From Chloroflexota bacterium (GTDB lineage: Bacteria > Chloroflexota > Anaerolineae > Anaerolineales > Villigracilaceae): a DNA stretch of 64,000 nt. Under the pieces are notes generated by a model that was given only the letters and a program-made list of their open reading frames with translations, searched no databases and was not told where the DNA came from. Where the stretch lies: contig JACRLC010000006.1 in NCBI GenBank assembly GCA_016235425.1, forward strand, positions 1-64,000. Direction: 5' to 3'. Below, piece after piece: positions 16,104 to 23,268 of the stretch; position 1 is the first letter of the stretch; each line of letters opens with the position of its first letter. The translations under genes were made by a program, and so were the position numbers.

Positions 16104-16640
16104 ATGAACTACGTCTTCTTCGATCTGGAAACACAAAACCTTTTTCAGGATGTAGGCGGGCGGCAAAACGTCGGTCAGCTGAAGCTGGCTTGCGGGGTTA
16201 CGTGGTCGAGCGAAAAGAATGAATTTTCGGTTTATTGGGAGAAGGACGCCCCTGCGCTGATTGCTGAATTGAAATCGGCGACGAAGGTGATCGGATTCAA
16301 CTTGATCAATTTTGACTATCAGGTGCTGCAGCCTTACGCGCCCGAAACGCGCTTCGCCTCCATCCCGACCCTCGACCTGCTTCTGGATATCAGCAGGCTT
16401 CTCGGCTTTCGGCTGAGTCTCGACACGATTGCAAGCGCATCGCTCGGTGCAGCCAAGACTGCGGACAGGGTACAATCTGTGGAGTGGTTCCGCAACGGCG
16501 AATTGGACAAGGTCGCCGAATATTGCAAAGCCGATGTGGATATCACCCGCCGCGTCTACGAATTTGGGCGCGATAATGGATATATCTTTTACAGGTCGAA
16601 ACTGGGGAGCAAGTTGAAGTTGAATGTGAATTGGAAATAG
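16104..16640 (+). CDS. RNase H-fold DEDD exonuclease (YprB-like)
   Basis: A 178-residue protein with the DEDDy pattern: FDLET at residues 6-10 (Asp, Glu), IGFNLINFDYQVL in the middle (second Asp), and EYCKADVDITRRVY near the end (Tyr and Asp). This is the 3'-5' exonuclease/RNase H superfamily, close to the YprB-type RNase_H_2 group, which acts on DNA or RNA ends. It consists of the catalytic domain alone. It starts at an ATG 24 bases after the CCA-adding enzyme, which hints at an RNA-related role. Confidence 0.75.
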   Translation: MNYVFFDLETQNLFQDVGGRQNVGQLKLACGVTWSSEKNEFSVYWEKDAPALIAELKSATKVIGFNLINFDYQVLQPYAPETRFASIPTLDLLLDISRLLGFRLSLDTIASASLGAAKTADRVQSVEWFRNGELDKVAEYCKADVDITRRVYEFGRDNGYIFYRSKLGSKLKLNVNWK

Positions 16641-16642
16641 AG

Positions 16643-16752
16643 CGTCATTGCGAGGAGGCCGCAGGCCGACGAAGCAATCCCGTCGCGATAGTGGAGATTG
16701 CTTCGCCAAAAAGCGGCTCGGAATCCCGCCGTAGTCTGGCGGGGCAACGACG
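16643..16752. repeat. GTCATTGCGAG/GAAGCAATC dispersed repeat
   Basis: CGTCATTGCGAGGAGGC, GAAGCAATCCCGTCGCGA, then GGAGATTGCTTCGCC and a CGGCTCGGAATCC end form a stem with paired inner halves (GAAGCAATC with GATTGCTTC). A fuller copy lies at 43142-43260. It separates the exonuclease and the hydrolase gene. Confidence 0.8.
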
Positions 16753-16765
16753 GGAAGAGAACAAA

Positions 16766-17530
16766 ATGCAAACAATCAATCTTAACGGTATCTCTCTCGC
16801 TTACACACGCCGCGGCAAGGGGACGCCGCTGGTGCTTGTGCATGGTTATCCCCTCGATCACACCATTTGGAATGAAGTTACACCGTTGCTGGAGAATACG
16901 TTCGATTTAATCCTGCCGGATATGCGCGGATTTGGCGAATCCACTACAATTGACGAACCATATTCGATGGATGACATGGCAGGCGATATTGCCGGTCTGC
17001 TTGACCATCTTGGCATCGAAAAGGCGGCGATGGCAGGCCATTCGATGGGCGGGTATATCGCGCTGGCATTTGCCCGCTTGTATCCCACCCGCGTGCGCGG
17101 GCTTGGACTGGTCTCTTCGCAGGCGCTGGCCGATACGCTCGAGCGCAAGCAGGGACGTTACGACACAGCCGCGCAGGTCGCTGGGAAGGGCGTGGGAATT
17201 GTCGCAGAAGCGATGGCCCCCAAACTTTCGTCTGATACGCGGGTGGAATCTTTTGCAAGACAATTAATCGAAAAACAATCTTCCGCCGGGGTAATTGGCG
17301 CGTTGAAGGCAATGGCGGAACGGGGCGATTCGACTTCGTTGCTTTCACTGCTCAAATATGCGGTTGTGATCCTGCACGGGTCTTCAGATGTGTTGATTCC
17401 GGTTGAGCGCGGGCGCGAAATCAAAGAAGCGATTCCCCATGCTGAATATTTTGAACTGGCGGGCGTCGGTCACATGCCGATGATGGAAGCGGCGGGAAAA
17501 ACCGCCGAGGCGTTGAAGTATTTGAAATAA
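16766..17530 (+). CDS. Alpha/beta-hydrolase fold protein
   Basis: A 254-residue hydrolase. LVLVHGYPLDHTIW is the oxyanion region, AGHSMGGYIALAF the nucleophile elbow (Ser), GSSDVLIPVERG gives the acid and GVGHMPMMEAAG the His. This is the general esterase/haloperoxidase-like form; the substrate is not predictable. I start at the ATG at 16766 because the open frame before it is dispersed repeat and the homologous N-terminus begins MQTINLNGISLAY. Alone in its unit, with hairpins after the stop. Confidence 0.88.
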   Translation: MQTINLNGISLAYTRRGKGTPLVLVHGYPLDHTIWNEVTPLLENTFDLILPDMRGFGESTTIDEPYSMDDMAGDIAGLLDHLGIEKAAMAGHSMGGYIALAFARLYPTRVRGLGLVSSQALADTLERKQGRYDTAAQVAGKGVGIVAEAMAPKLSSDTRVESFARQLIEKQSSAGVIGALKAMAERGDSTSLLSLLKYAVVILHGSSDVLIPVERGREIKEAIPHAEYFELAGVGHMPMMEAAGKTAEALKYLK

Positions 17531-17548
17531 CAAATATGCAAAAATATT

Positions 17549-17634
17549 GCCCGCCACTGTTTGGGAGTGGCGGGCAGGTTGATTAAACGAAAGCCCCGCA
17601 ATTTCTGTCAGAAGAGAAAATGAAAATTGCGGGG
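17549..17634. terminator. Two hairpins between convergent genes
   Basis: GCCCGCCACT/AGTGGCGGGC (17549-17575, 10-bp stem) and CCCCGCAATTT/AAATTGCGGGG (17594-17634, 11-bp stem). Read on the minus strand the second stem is followed by CTTTCGTTT, so it probably ends the response regulator gene; the first serves the hydrolase. Confidence 0.7.
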
Positions 17635-17648
17635 AAGCAGGCTGACGG

Positions 17649-18074
17649 TCAGAATTGAAGCGGGTGGGTGCCTCTAACGAGAGATTGTTTGGAGGCAGGC
17701 GCTTGTATCGAACCGGTCCGCCGCACTATTTTTCGCAGATGCGCGACGAGTATACTGCTTGGCACAGGCTTGACGAGATAGTCATCTGCGCCCGCATCGA
17801 GTACACTGGCGACCATGCGCGGGTCGTTGATGGCGGAGAGGATGAGGATGGGAACAGTGCTGAACGTTCGAATGGCCTTGCAGACTTCCCACCCATCTTT
17901 ATCGGGCATCATCAAATCAAGTAATACCACTTGCGGAAATTTTTCCTGCGCGAACTGGACGCCTTCTACACCGCTGTTGCTTGTGATGACTTCGAAGCCG
18001 TGTGTTTTTAACAACATACTCAACAGATCGGTGATGGCTTCATCGTCGTCTATAACTAGAATTTTTGTAGGCAT
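17649..18074 (-). CDS. Response regulator receiver-domain protein
   Basis: A 141-residue single receiver domain: acidic pair in VIDDDEAITDLL, phospho-acceptor Asp in VVLLDLMMPDKDGWEV, Thr/Ser switch in ILILSAIND and Lys in DYLVKPV. No output domain, so it acts by protein contact or is part of a phosphorelay. No kinase is adjacent. It lies opposite ppdK with about 160 bases between the starts. Confidence 0.92.
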   Translation of the reverse strand: MPTKILVIDDDEAITDLLSMLLKTHGFEVITSNSGVEGVQFAQEKFPQVVLLDLMMPDKDGWEVCKAIRTFSTVPILILSAINDPRMVASVLDAGADDYLVKPVPSSILVAHLRKIVRRTGSIQAPASKQSLVRGTHPLQF

Positions 18075-18167
18075 TTTTTCTCTGCCCCATTATCGCTTAT
18101 TTGTTGATTATTCTACTTTGCAAGTTGTTTACAGATTAAATGGCATTTATGTGGTGATGTTTGTCAT

Positions 18168-18195
18168 TTGCCAATCGGACTGAATTTGGTAAAAT
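18168..18195 (+). promoter_or_regulatory. Probable promoter of ppdK
   Basis: TTGCCA (18168-18173) and TAAAAT (18190-18195) with a 16-base spacer, 40 bases upstream of the ppdK ATG. Only moderate agreement with consensus. Confidence 0.4.
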
Positions 18196-18235
18196 ATTTC
18201 ACAATCCAAGCAATTTTTCCCTTAAGGAGGTTGTG

Positions 18236-21094
18236 ATGAAGAAGTGGATCTATCTGTATAACGAAGTGAAAGAGGTGGAGAAAGTCACCGGCGGCGACTG
18301 GGACAATGTCAAGGCGCTCGTCGGCGGTAAGGGTGCAGGGTTATTGGATATGACGCGCGCAAGCGTTCCAGTGCCCCCGTTCTTTACCGTGACAACGGAA
18401 GCATGTAATGAGTATCAGAAAGCGGGGAAATTTCCAGCGGGGATGTGGGAGCAGGAACTTGCCGCGATGAAAGCGGTCGAAAAACAGACAGGCAAAAAAT
18501 TCGGCGATTCAAAAAATCCATTGCTCGTATCCTGCCGCTCCGGCGCGAAGTTTTCCATGCCGGGCATGATGAACACGATCCTGAACATCGGCTTGAACGA
18601 TGAGTCGACGGAGGGATTGGCGAGGCTTTCGGATAATCCGCGTTTCGCGTATGACTCTTATCGCCGCCTGGTTGAGATGTTCGGCACGGTGGCAATGGAT
18701 ATCGCAGACGAAGCCTTCGAGCATCCATTTGCCGAATACAAGGCGAAGAAGGGGTACTCGGTTGACACCGAAATGACCGCGGGGGATTGGAAGACGCTGG
18801 TTGAACTCTACAAGGAAATCTATAAAAAAGAGACCGGCCAGGACTTCCCGCAGGACGCTTACAAACAACTGGCGCTGGCAACCGAGGCGGTGTTCAGGTC
18901 ATGGAACGGCAAGCGCGCAGTGGACTATCGCCGCGCGACCGGCATTTCAGACACGCTGGGTACGGCCGTCAACATCGTGACGATGGTCTTTGGAAATATG
19001 GGCTTCGACTCCGGCACAGGTGTGGCGTTCACCCGTAACCCGTCCACCGGCGAAAACAGGATGATGGGCGATTACCTGCTCAACGCCCAGGGCGAAGACG
19101 TGGTGGCTGGCATTCGCAACACGGATCAGATCGAAAACCTCGTCCATAAAATGCCGGATGTCTACAAACAATTCATGGACATCACGAACAAACTTGAAAG
19201 ACATTACCGCGACATGCAGGACGTTGAATTCACCATTGAGCGCGGCAGATTGTGGATGCTCCAGACGCGTACCGGAAAACGCACGGCCAAGTCCGCGGTG
19301 AAGATTTCCGTAGAAATGGCAAATGAAGGTCTGATCACAAAAGAGGAAGCAGTACAGCGCATCTCGCCTGAAACCGTGGACGCGTTGCTCCATCCGCAGT
19401 TCGATGAAGCGGCGATGAAGAACGCGGAGAAGGCGGGCAAGTTCTTTGCCAAGGGCGTGAATGCTTCGCCGGGTGCGGCGGTTGGACAGATTTATTTCGA
19501 TGCCGATACCGCCGAGAAAATGGCGAAGGAATCGAAACAGGACACGATCATGGTGCGCCCGTTCACCAAGCCGGATGACGTGCATGGCATGATCGCATCG
19601 AAAGGTGTGCTGACCAGCGAAGGCGGCGCGACATCGCACGCGGCGGTCGTGGCGCGGCAGTTCGGTATTCCATGCGTGGTCGGCGCTTCGGCGATCAAGA
19701 TCGACCTTGAAAAGCGCGCAATGTTCGTTGGTGGCAAGACCGTCAATGAGGGCGAATGGATTTCCGTGGACGGCACAACGGGACAGGTTTTTGTCGGCAA
19801 GATCCCCATGTCCACGCCCACACTCGAAGAGCAGACCGAACTCCTGACCCTGCTCACATGGGCGGATGAGATTTGTGCCCGCCAGGATGTACGCGAAGCA
19901 CCGAAAGGCTGGCCGACACGCGGCCTGCAAGTTTGGGCAAACGCGGACTACCCGAAGGATGCGCGCCGCGCCCGTTCCTACGGCGCTGTGGGCATCGGTC
20001 TGTGCCGCACCGAGCACATGTTCTTTGAACCCGAACGCCTGCCCATCGTCCAGCGCATGATTTTGGCTGAGACGAGCGAGGGACGCACGAAAGCCCTCAA
20101 TGAATTACTGCCCACCCAGCGCAAGGACTTCGACGGCTTGTTCGATGCAATGAACGGCTATCCGGTCATCATCCGCTTGATTGACCCGCCTCTTCACGAG
20201 TTCATGCCCGATGAAGAGAAACTCCTCGAAGAAGTCATCACCATGCGCGTCAAAGGCGAGACCGATGGGTTGGCCGATAAAGAAAAGCTATTGAACTCGA
20301 TCAAGGCGATGCACGAATCCAACCCGATGATGGGTATGCGCGGTGTGCGTTTGAGCATTTCCATGCCTGAGATCGTGGAGATGCAGGTGCGCGCCATCTT
20401 CGAAGCCGCGGCAGATTGTACCAAGCGCGGCATCGTCGTCAGGCCCGAAGTGATGATCCCGCTCACCGGCACGGTCAAGGAACTTGAGTGGATCCAGCCG
20501 CGCCTCGAGCGCATCGCCGCGGCGGTGATGGACGAGAAGAAAGTCCAATTCGATTACAAGTTTGGCACGATGATCGAAATCCCGCGTGCGGCAGTCACGG
20601 CGGCTGAAGTTGCCCAGCGCGCGCAGTTCTTCTCCTTCGGCACCAACGACCTCACGCAAATGACCTTCGGCTACTCACGCGACGATGCCGAACGCAACTT
20701 CCTCGTCACGTATGTGGAGGAAGGCATCCTGCCGAAGAACCCGTTCCAAACCCTCGACCGCGAAGGCGTGGGCAAACTCATGCAATGGGCGATCACCGAA
20801 GGCCGCAACACCCGCGCCGATCTCGAAGTGGGCATCTGCGGCGAACACGGCGGCGACCCGAACTCCATCGAGTGGTGTCACATCATCGGCAACAACTACG
20901 TCTCCTGCTCGCCGTTCCGCGTGCCCATCGCGCGTCTGGCCGCGGCACATGCGGCGTTGAAACACCGCAAGCCGGCGAAGAAAACGGTCAAGGCGGCGGC
21001 GAATGCCAAAGCCGCGAAGCCCAGGCCCAAGGTCCGGAAAAAGAGCGTTGTAAAGGCGAAGAAAAAAGCCGCGGTGAAGAAGTCCCGCAAGTAA
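18236..21094 (+). CDS. ppdK: Pyruvate, phosphate dikinase with Lys/Ala-rich tail
   Basis: Interconverts pyruvate, ATP and phosphate with PEP, AMP and diphosphate. The N-terminal grasp domain begins WIYLYNEV and holds GGKGAGLLDM; the swivelling His domain has TSEGGATSHAAVVARQFGIP (phospho-His); the C-terminal TIM barrel has GIGLCRTEHMF, then SFGTNDLTQMTFGYSRDD and CGEHGGDP. About 952 residues. AAGGAGG lies six bases before the ATG at 18236, fixing the start. The usual enzyme ends near residue 900; here some 45 residues rich in Lys, Ala and Arg (KKAAVKKSRK at the end) are added, like the tail on bL21. A terminator follows. Confidence 0.97.
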   Translation: MKKWIYLYNEVKEVEKVTGGDWDNVKALVGGKGAGLLDMTRASVPVPPFFTVTTEACNEYQKAGKFPAGMWEQELAAMKAVEKQTGKKFGDSKNPLLVSCRSGAKFSMPGMMNTILNIGLNDESTEGLARLSDNPRFAYDSYRRLVEMFGTVAMDIADEAFEHPFAEYKAKKGYSVDTEMTAGDWKTLVELYKEIYKKETGQDFPQDAYKQLALATEAVFRSWNGKRAVDYRRATGISDTLGTAVNIVTMVFGNMGFDSGTGVAFTRNPSTGENRMMGDYLLNAQGEDVVAGIRNTDQIENLVHKMPDVYKQFMDITNKLERHYRDMQDVEFTIERGRLWMLQTRTGKRTAKSAVKISVEMANEGLITKEEAVQRISPETVDALLHPQFDEAAMKNAEKAGKFFAKGVNASPGAAVGQIYFDADTAEKMAKESKQDTIMVRPFTKPDDVHGMIASKGVLTSEGGATSHAAVVARQFGIPCVVGASAIKIDLEKRAMFVGGKTVNEGEWISVDGTTGQVFVGKIPMSTPTLEEQTELLTLLTWADEICARQDVREAPKGWPTRGLQVWANADYPKDARRARSYGAVGIGLCRTEHMFFEPERLPIVQRMILAETSEGRTKALNELLPTQRKDFDGLFDAMNGYPVIIRLIDPPLHEFMPDEEKLLEEVITMRVKGETDGLADKEKLLNSIKAMHESNPMMGMRGVRLSISMPEIVEMQVRAIFEAAADCTKRGIVVRPEVMIPLTGTVKELEWIQPRLERIAAAVMDEKKVQFDYKFGTMIEIPRAAVTAAEVAQRAQFFSFGTNDLTQMTFGYSRDDAERNFLVTYVEEGILPKNPFQTLDREGVGKLMQWAITEGRNTRADLEVGICGEHGGDPNSIEWCHIIGNNYVSCSPFRVPIARLAAAHAALKHRKPAKKTVKAAANAKAAKPRPKVRKKSVVKAKKKAAVKKSRK

Positions 21095-21100
21095 AATGAA

Positions 21101-21131
21101 AAATCCCCGTCAATAAAATGGCGGGGATTTT
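21101..21131 (+). terminator. Intrinsic terminator after ppdK
   Basis: AAATCCCCG (21101-21109) and CGGGGATTT (21122-21130) with a 12-base loop and a short T-run; it can serve the convergent hemW as well. Confidence 0.7.
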
Positions 21132-21132
21132 G

Positions 21133-22428
21133 TCACTCGATAAATTGCATGAAGACTTGATTCCCCAGCAGGCGCCCGCGTTTGGTGAGCCTTAAGACCT
21201 CCGAGTTCTTTAAGAACTCGGAGGTCTGCTTATATTCAAGCAGACCCAACTGGATGAGTTCCCCGATTTCTTTTTGATAGACGTCGAAAAGTCCGCGTCC
21301 AAACCTGGACCTGAAACCTGCCTCCGTTACCCCGGCCTTTACAAGCCTGAGGTTGGTTATCATGAACTCGCTCATCTCGTCTCGTGGCGTTTGGCGGTGG
21401 TGATTCACTGTTGCGGGGGTGAGGGGAAATTGGAAATTTGTAATTGGTAATTTGTGATTGGCGAGTCGTTCGATGTAGGTCTTGATGCGCAGGACGTTGG
21501 AGCAGCGGTAGCCGTTGGCGTAACCGTGCGCGCCCGCGCCGAAGGCGAGATAGGGAAGGGACTGCCAGTATTGGAGGTTGTGGCGGCAAACGAATGAAGA
21601 ATGATGAATGTCGAATGCAGAATTCGATTCTGCATTTTGCACTCGGACTTCTGCATTTCTTTTTGCCCAGTTTGAAATTTCATATTGAACATACCCATTA
21701 CTTTCAAGAAATTCTTCGGCGAATTCGTACATCTCCGCGGCAAGATCGGGATCAGGGAGGGGGAGCATGCCTTTGGATGACCAGCGTCCAAAGGGTGTGC
21801 CGTGTTCGAGGGTGAGCGCGTAAGCCGAGATGTGTTCAGGATGCAGGTCAACGATGCGCTGGAGGGTAGTCTGCCAGGTTGGGAGAGTCTGTTCGGGGAG
21901 GCCGTAGATGAGGTCGAGGTTGAGGTTGTCGAAACCAGCTTTTCTCGCGGAGGAGACTGCTTCGATCACGTCGAAGAAATTGTGCGCGCGTTCGAGCATG
22001 CGCAGTTCTTCCGCGTTCGCAGATTGCACGCCAAAGCTGATGCGGTTGATGCCGATTTTGCGGAGTTGTTTTAGAGCTTCAAGTGAGACCGTGCCGGGAT
22101 TGGCTTCGATGGTGTTTTCTGAATCTTCGAGCAAATTGAAGTTTGTGCGAATGGCTTTGAATATCGAGTCAAATTGCGCTGGCGAAAGGAGGGAGGGAGT
22201 CCCGCCGCCGAAGAAAATAGTTTTGATGGTTCGGTAGTTTGATAGTTCGATAGTCTGGTGGTTGGATGGTTCGGTAATGCAACGGCCAACGAAATTGATT
22301 TCCCGAATCAATGCTTCAACATACGCGGGGATGCTGTCCTCCTGTCCGGCGTATGTGTTGAAGTCGCAGTAGGCGCAGTGGTGTTTGCAGAATGGGATGT
22401 GGAGATAAATGGAAGTGTCGGGTGTCAT
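21133..22428 (-). CDS. hemW: HemW-like radical SAM protein (heme chaperone/coproporphyrinogen oxidase-related)
   Basis: Radical SAM enzyme of the HemW group, which binds heme and is needed for heme insertion in other bacteria. CKHHCAYC at 14-21 holds the iron-sulfur Cys; FFGGGTPSLL, FGVQSAN and LIYGLPEQT follow as in the family; the C-terminal HemN domain is present. Three segments are not part of the family: residues about 51-68 from GTAGTT-type repeat (22224-22276), a stretch of about 22 residues between SNWAKR and CRHNLQYW from an ATTCTGCATT-type repeat (21597-21662), and HKLPITNFQFPLTP from a TAATTGGTAATT-type repeat (21427-21462). All three keep the frame. The MBL hydrolase gene lies three bases upstream. 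Confidence 0.9.
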   Translation of the reverse strand: MTPDTSIYLHIPFCKHHCAYCDFNTYAGQEDSIPAYVEALIREINFVGRCITEPSNHQTIELSNYRTIKTIFFGGGTPSLLSPAQFDSIFKAIRTNFNLLEDSENTIEANPGTVSLEALKQLRKIGINRISFGVQSANAEELRMLERAHNFFDVIEAVSSARKAGFDNLNLDLIYGLPEQTLPTWQTTLQRIVDLHPEHISAYALTLEHGTPFGRWSSKGMLPLPDPDLAAEMYEFAEEFLESNGYVQYEISNWAKRNAEVRVQNAESNSAFDIHHSSFVCRHNLQYWQSLPYLAFGAGAHGYANGYRCSNVLRIKTYIERLANHKLPITNFQFPLTPATVNHHRQTPRDEMSEFMITNLRLVKAGVTEAGFRSRFGRGLFDVYQKEIGELIQLGLLEYKQTSEFLKNSEVLRLTKRGRLLGNQVFMQFIE

Positions 22429-22431
22429 GTG

Positions 22432-23178
22432 TCAAGTGATGGAGGTGTGTTGGACGAAAAATTCCGGGAACATGTGACTGTTGGTGACCAGCACTTCGGA
22501 ATGTGATCTCATGAAGGCGCGCAGGTATGGATCATACGGTCCAAGTACGAATTTGATCAGCCAGGCGGGTGACGTGTCGTTGTAGACCGCGCCCGCGTCC
22601 CCGGCATGGAAGAGCCAGCCGGTTGATGTTTTGACGGCGACGCCGCAGTGGCCGTGGGAATGTCCATACAGAGGGATCAGATACATCTCCGGTTCGAAAG
22701 GCAGGCGGATGGCGTCGAAGTCATACCATTTTTCGGTGACCTGATCGTATAGAACCCAATCCGGCTGGTGCGCGATGCTGCGCGGGATGTAGGCATATTC
22801 GTTCCAGTGTGTGATCCTGTGATCGGTGAAGGCTTCGTACTCGCGCCGGTGCACGTGGATTTTGGCGTGGGGAAAATCGGGGAGTCCGCCGCAGTGGTCG
22901 AAGTGCATGTGGGTGAGGATGATGTGCTTCACGTCTTCGGGTTTATACCCCATCCGCTGGACTTGGTTAACCGCCGCCTCCTGCGGGTCGAACGGCATGA
23001 CGGTGATGACGCGGAAGAATTGTGTGAACCAGGTTGGGCGGGCGTAATCTTTGAGGCCGAGACCCGTATCCACGAGCGCGAGTCCCTGGGCTGTTTCGAT
23101 GAGTAAACAAAGTGTGCCTGTTTTCATATTCCCGACACGGGCGTTGCAGGTAAAGCAGTTGAGCAGGTGAATGGTCAT
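22432..23178 (-). CDS. Metallo-beta-lactamase fold hydrolase (lactonase-like)
   Basis: A 248-residue MBL-fold protein with THMHFDHCGGLP (HxHxDH at 90-95), a later GHSHGHCGVAV His and HAGDAG Asp, so a two-metal site is complete. The pattern of a short N-terminus with ALVDTGLGL resembles the N-acyl-homoserine lactonase group, but the substrate cannot be fixed. I start at the ATG at 23178, because the longer frame adds a hydrophobic stretch with no family match. It is followed three bases later by hemW, so the two are co-transcribed. Confidence 0.85.
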   Translation of the reverse strand: MTIHLLNCFTCNARVGNMKTGTLCLLIETAQGLALVDTGLGLKDYARPTWFTQFFRVITVMPFDPQEAAVNQVQRMGYKPEDVKHIILTHMHFDHCGGLPDFPHAKIHVHRREYEAFTDHRITHWNEYAYIPRSIAHQPDWVLYDQVTEKWYDFDAIRLPFEPEMYLIPLYGHSHGHCGVAVKTSTGWLFHAGDAGAVYNDTSPAWLIKFVLGPYDPYLRAFMRSHSEVLVTNSHMFPEFFVQHTSIT

Positions 23179-23211
23179 GATAGTGATATTTAACCACAGA
23201 AATGCTTCGGT

Positions 23212-23217
23212 TATAAT
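23212..23217 (+). promoter_or_regulatory. -10 box upstream of the TIR-WD40 gene
   Basis: TATAAT, 51 bases before the ATG at 23269; no convincing -35. Confidence 0.35.
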
Positions 23218-23268
23218 TTTCCTCAGCATCAGCATGGGTTGTTTCGCTTTAGTGATGGCAGGTGAAAG

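Noticed and set aside
18947-20017. Long His/Arg-rich open frame antisense to ppdK
   Set aside because: A shadow of the GC-biased codons of ppdK; no family pattern and no ribosome site.
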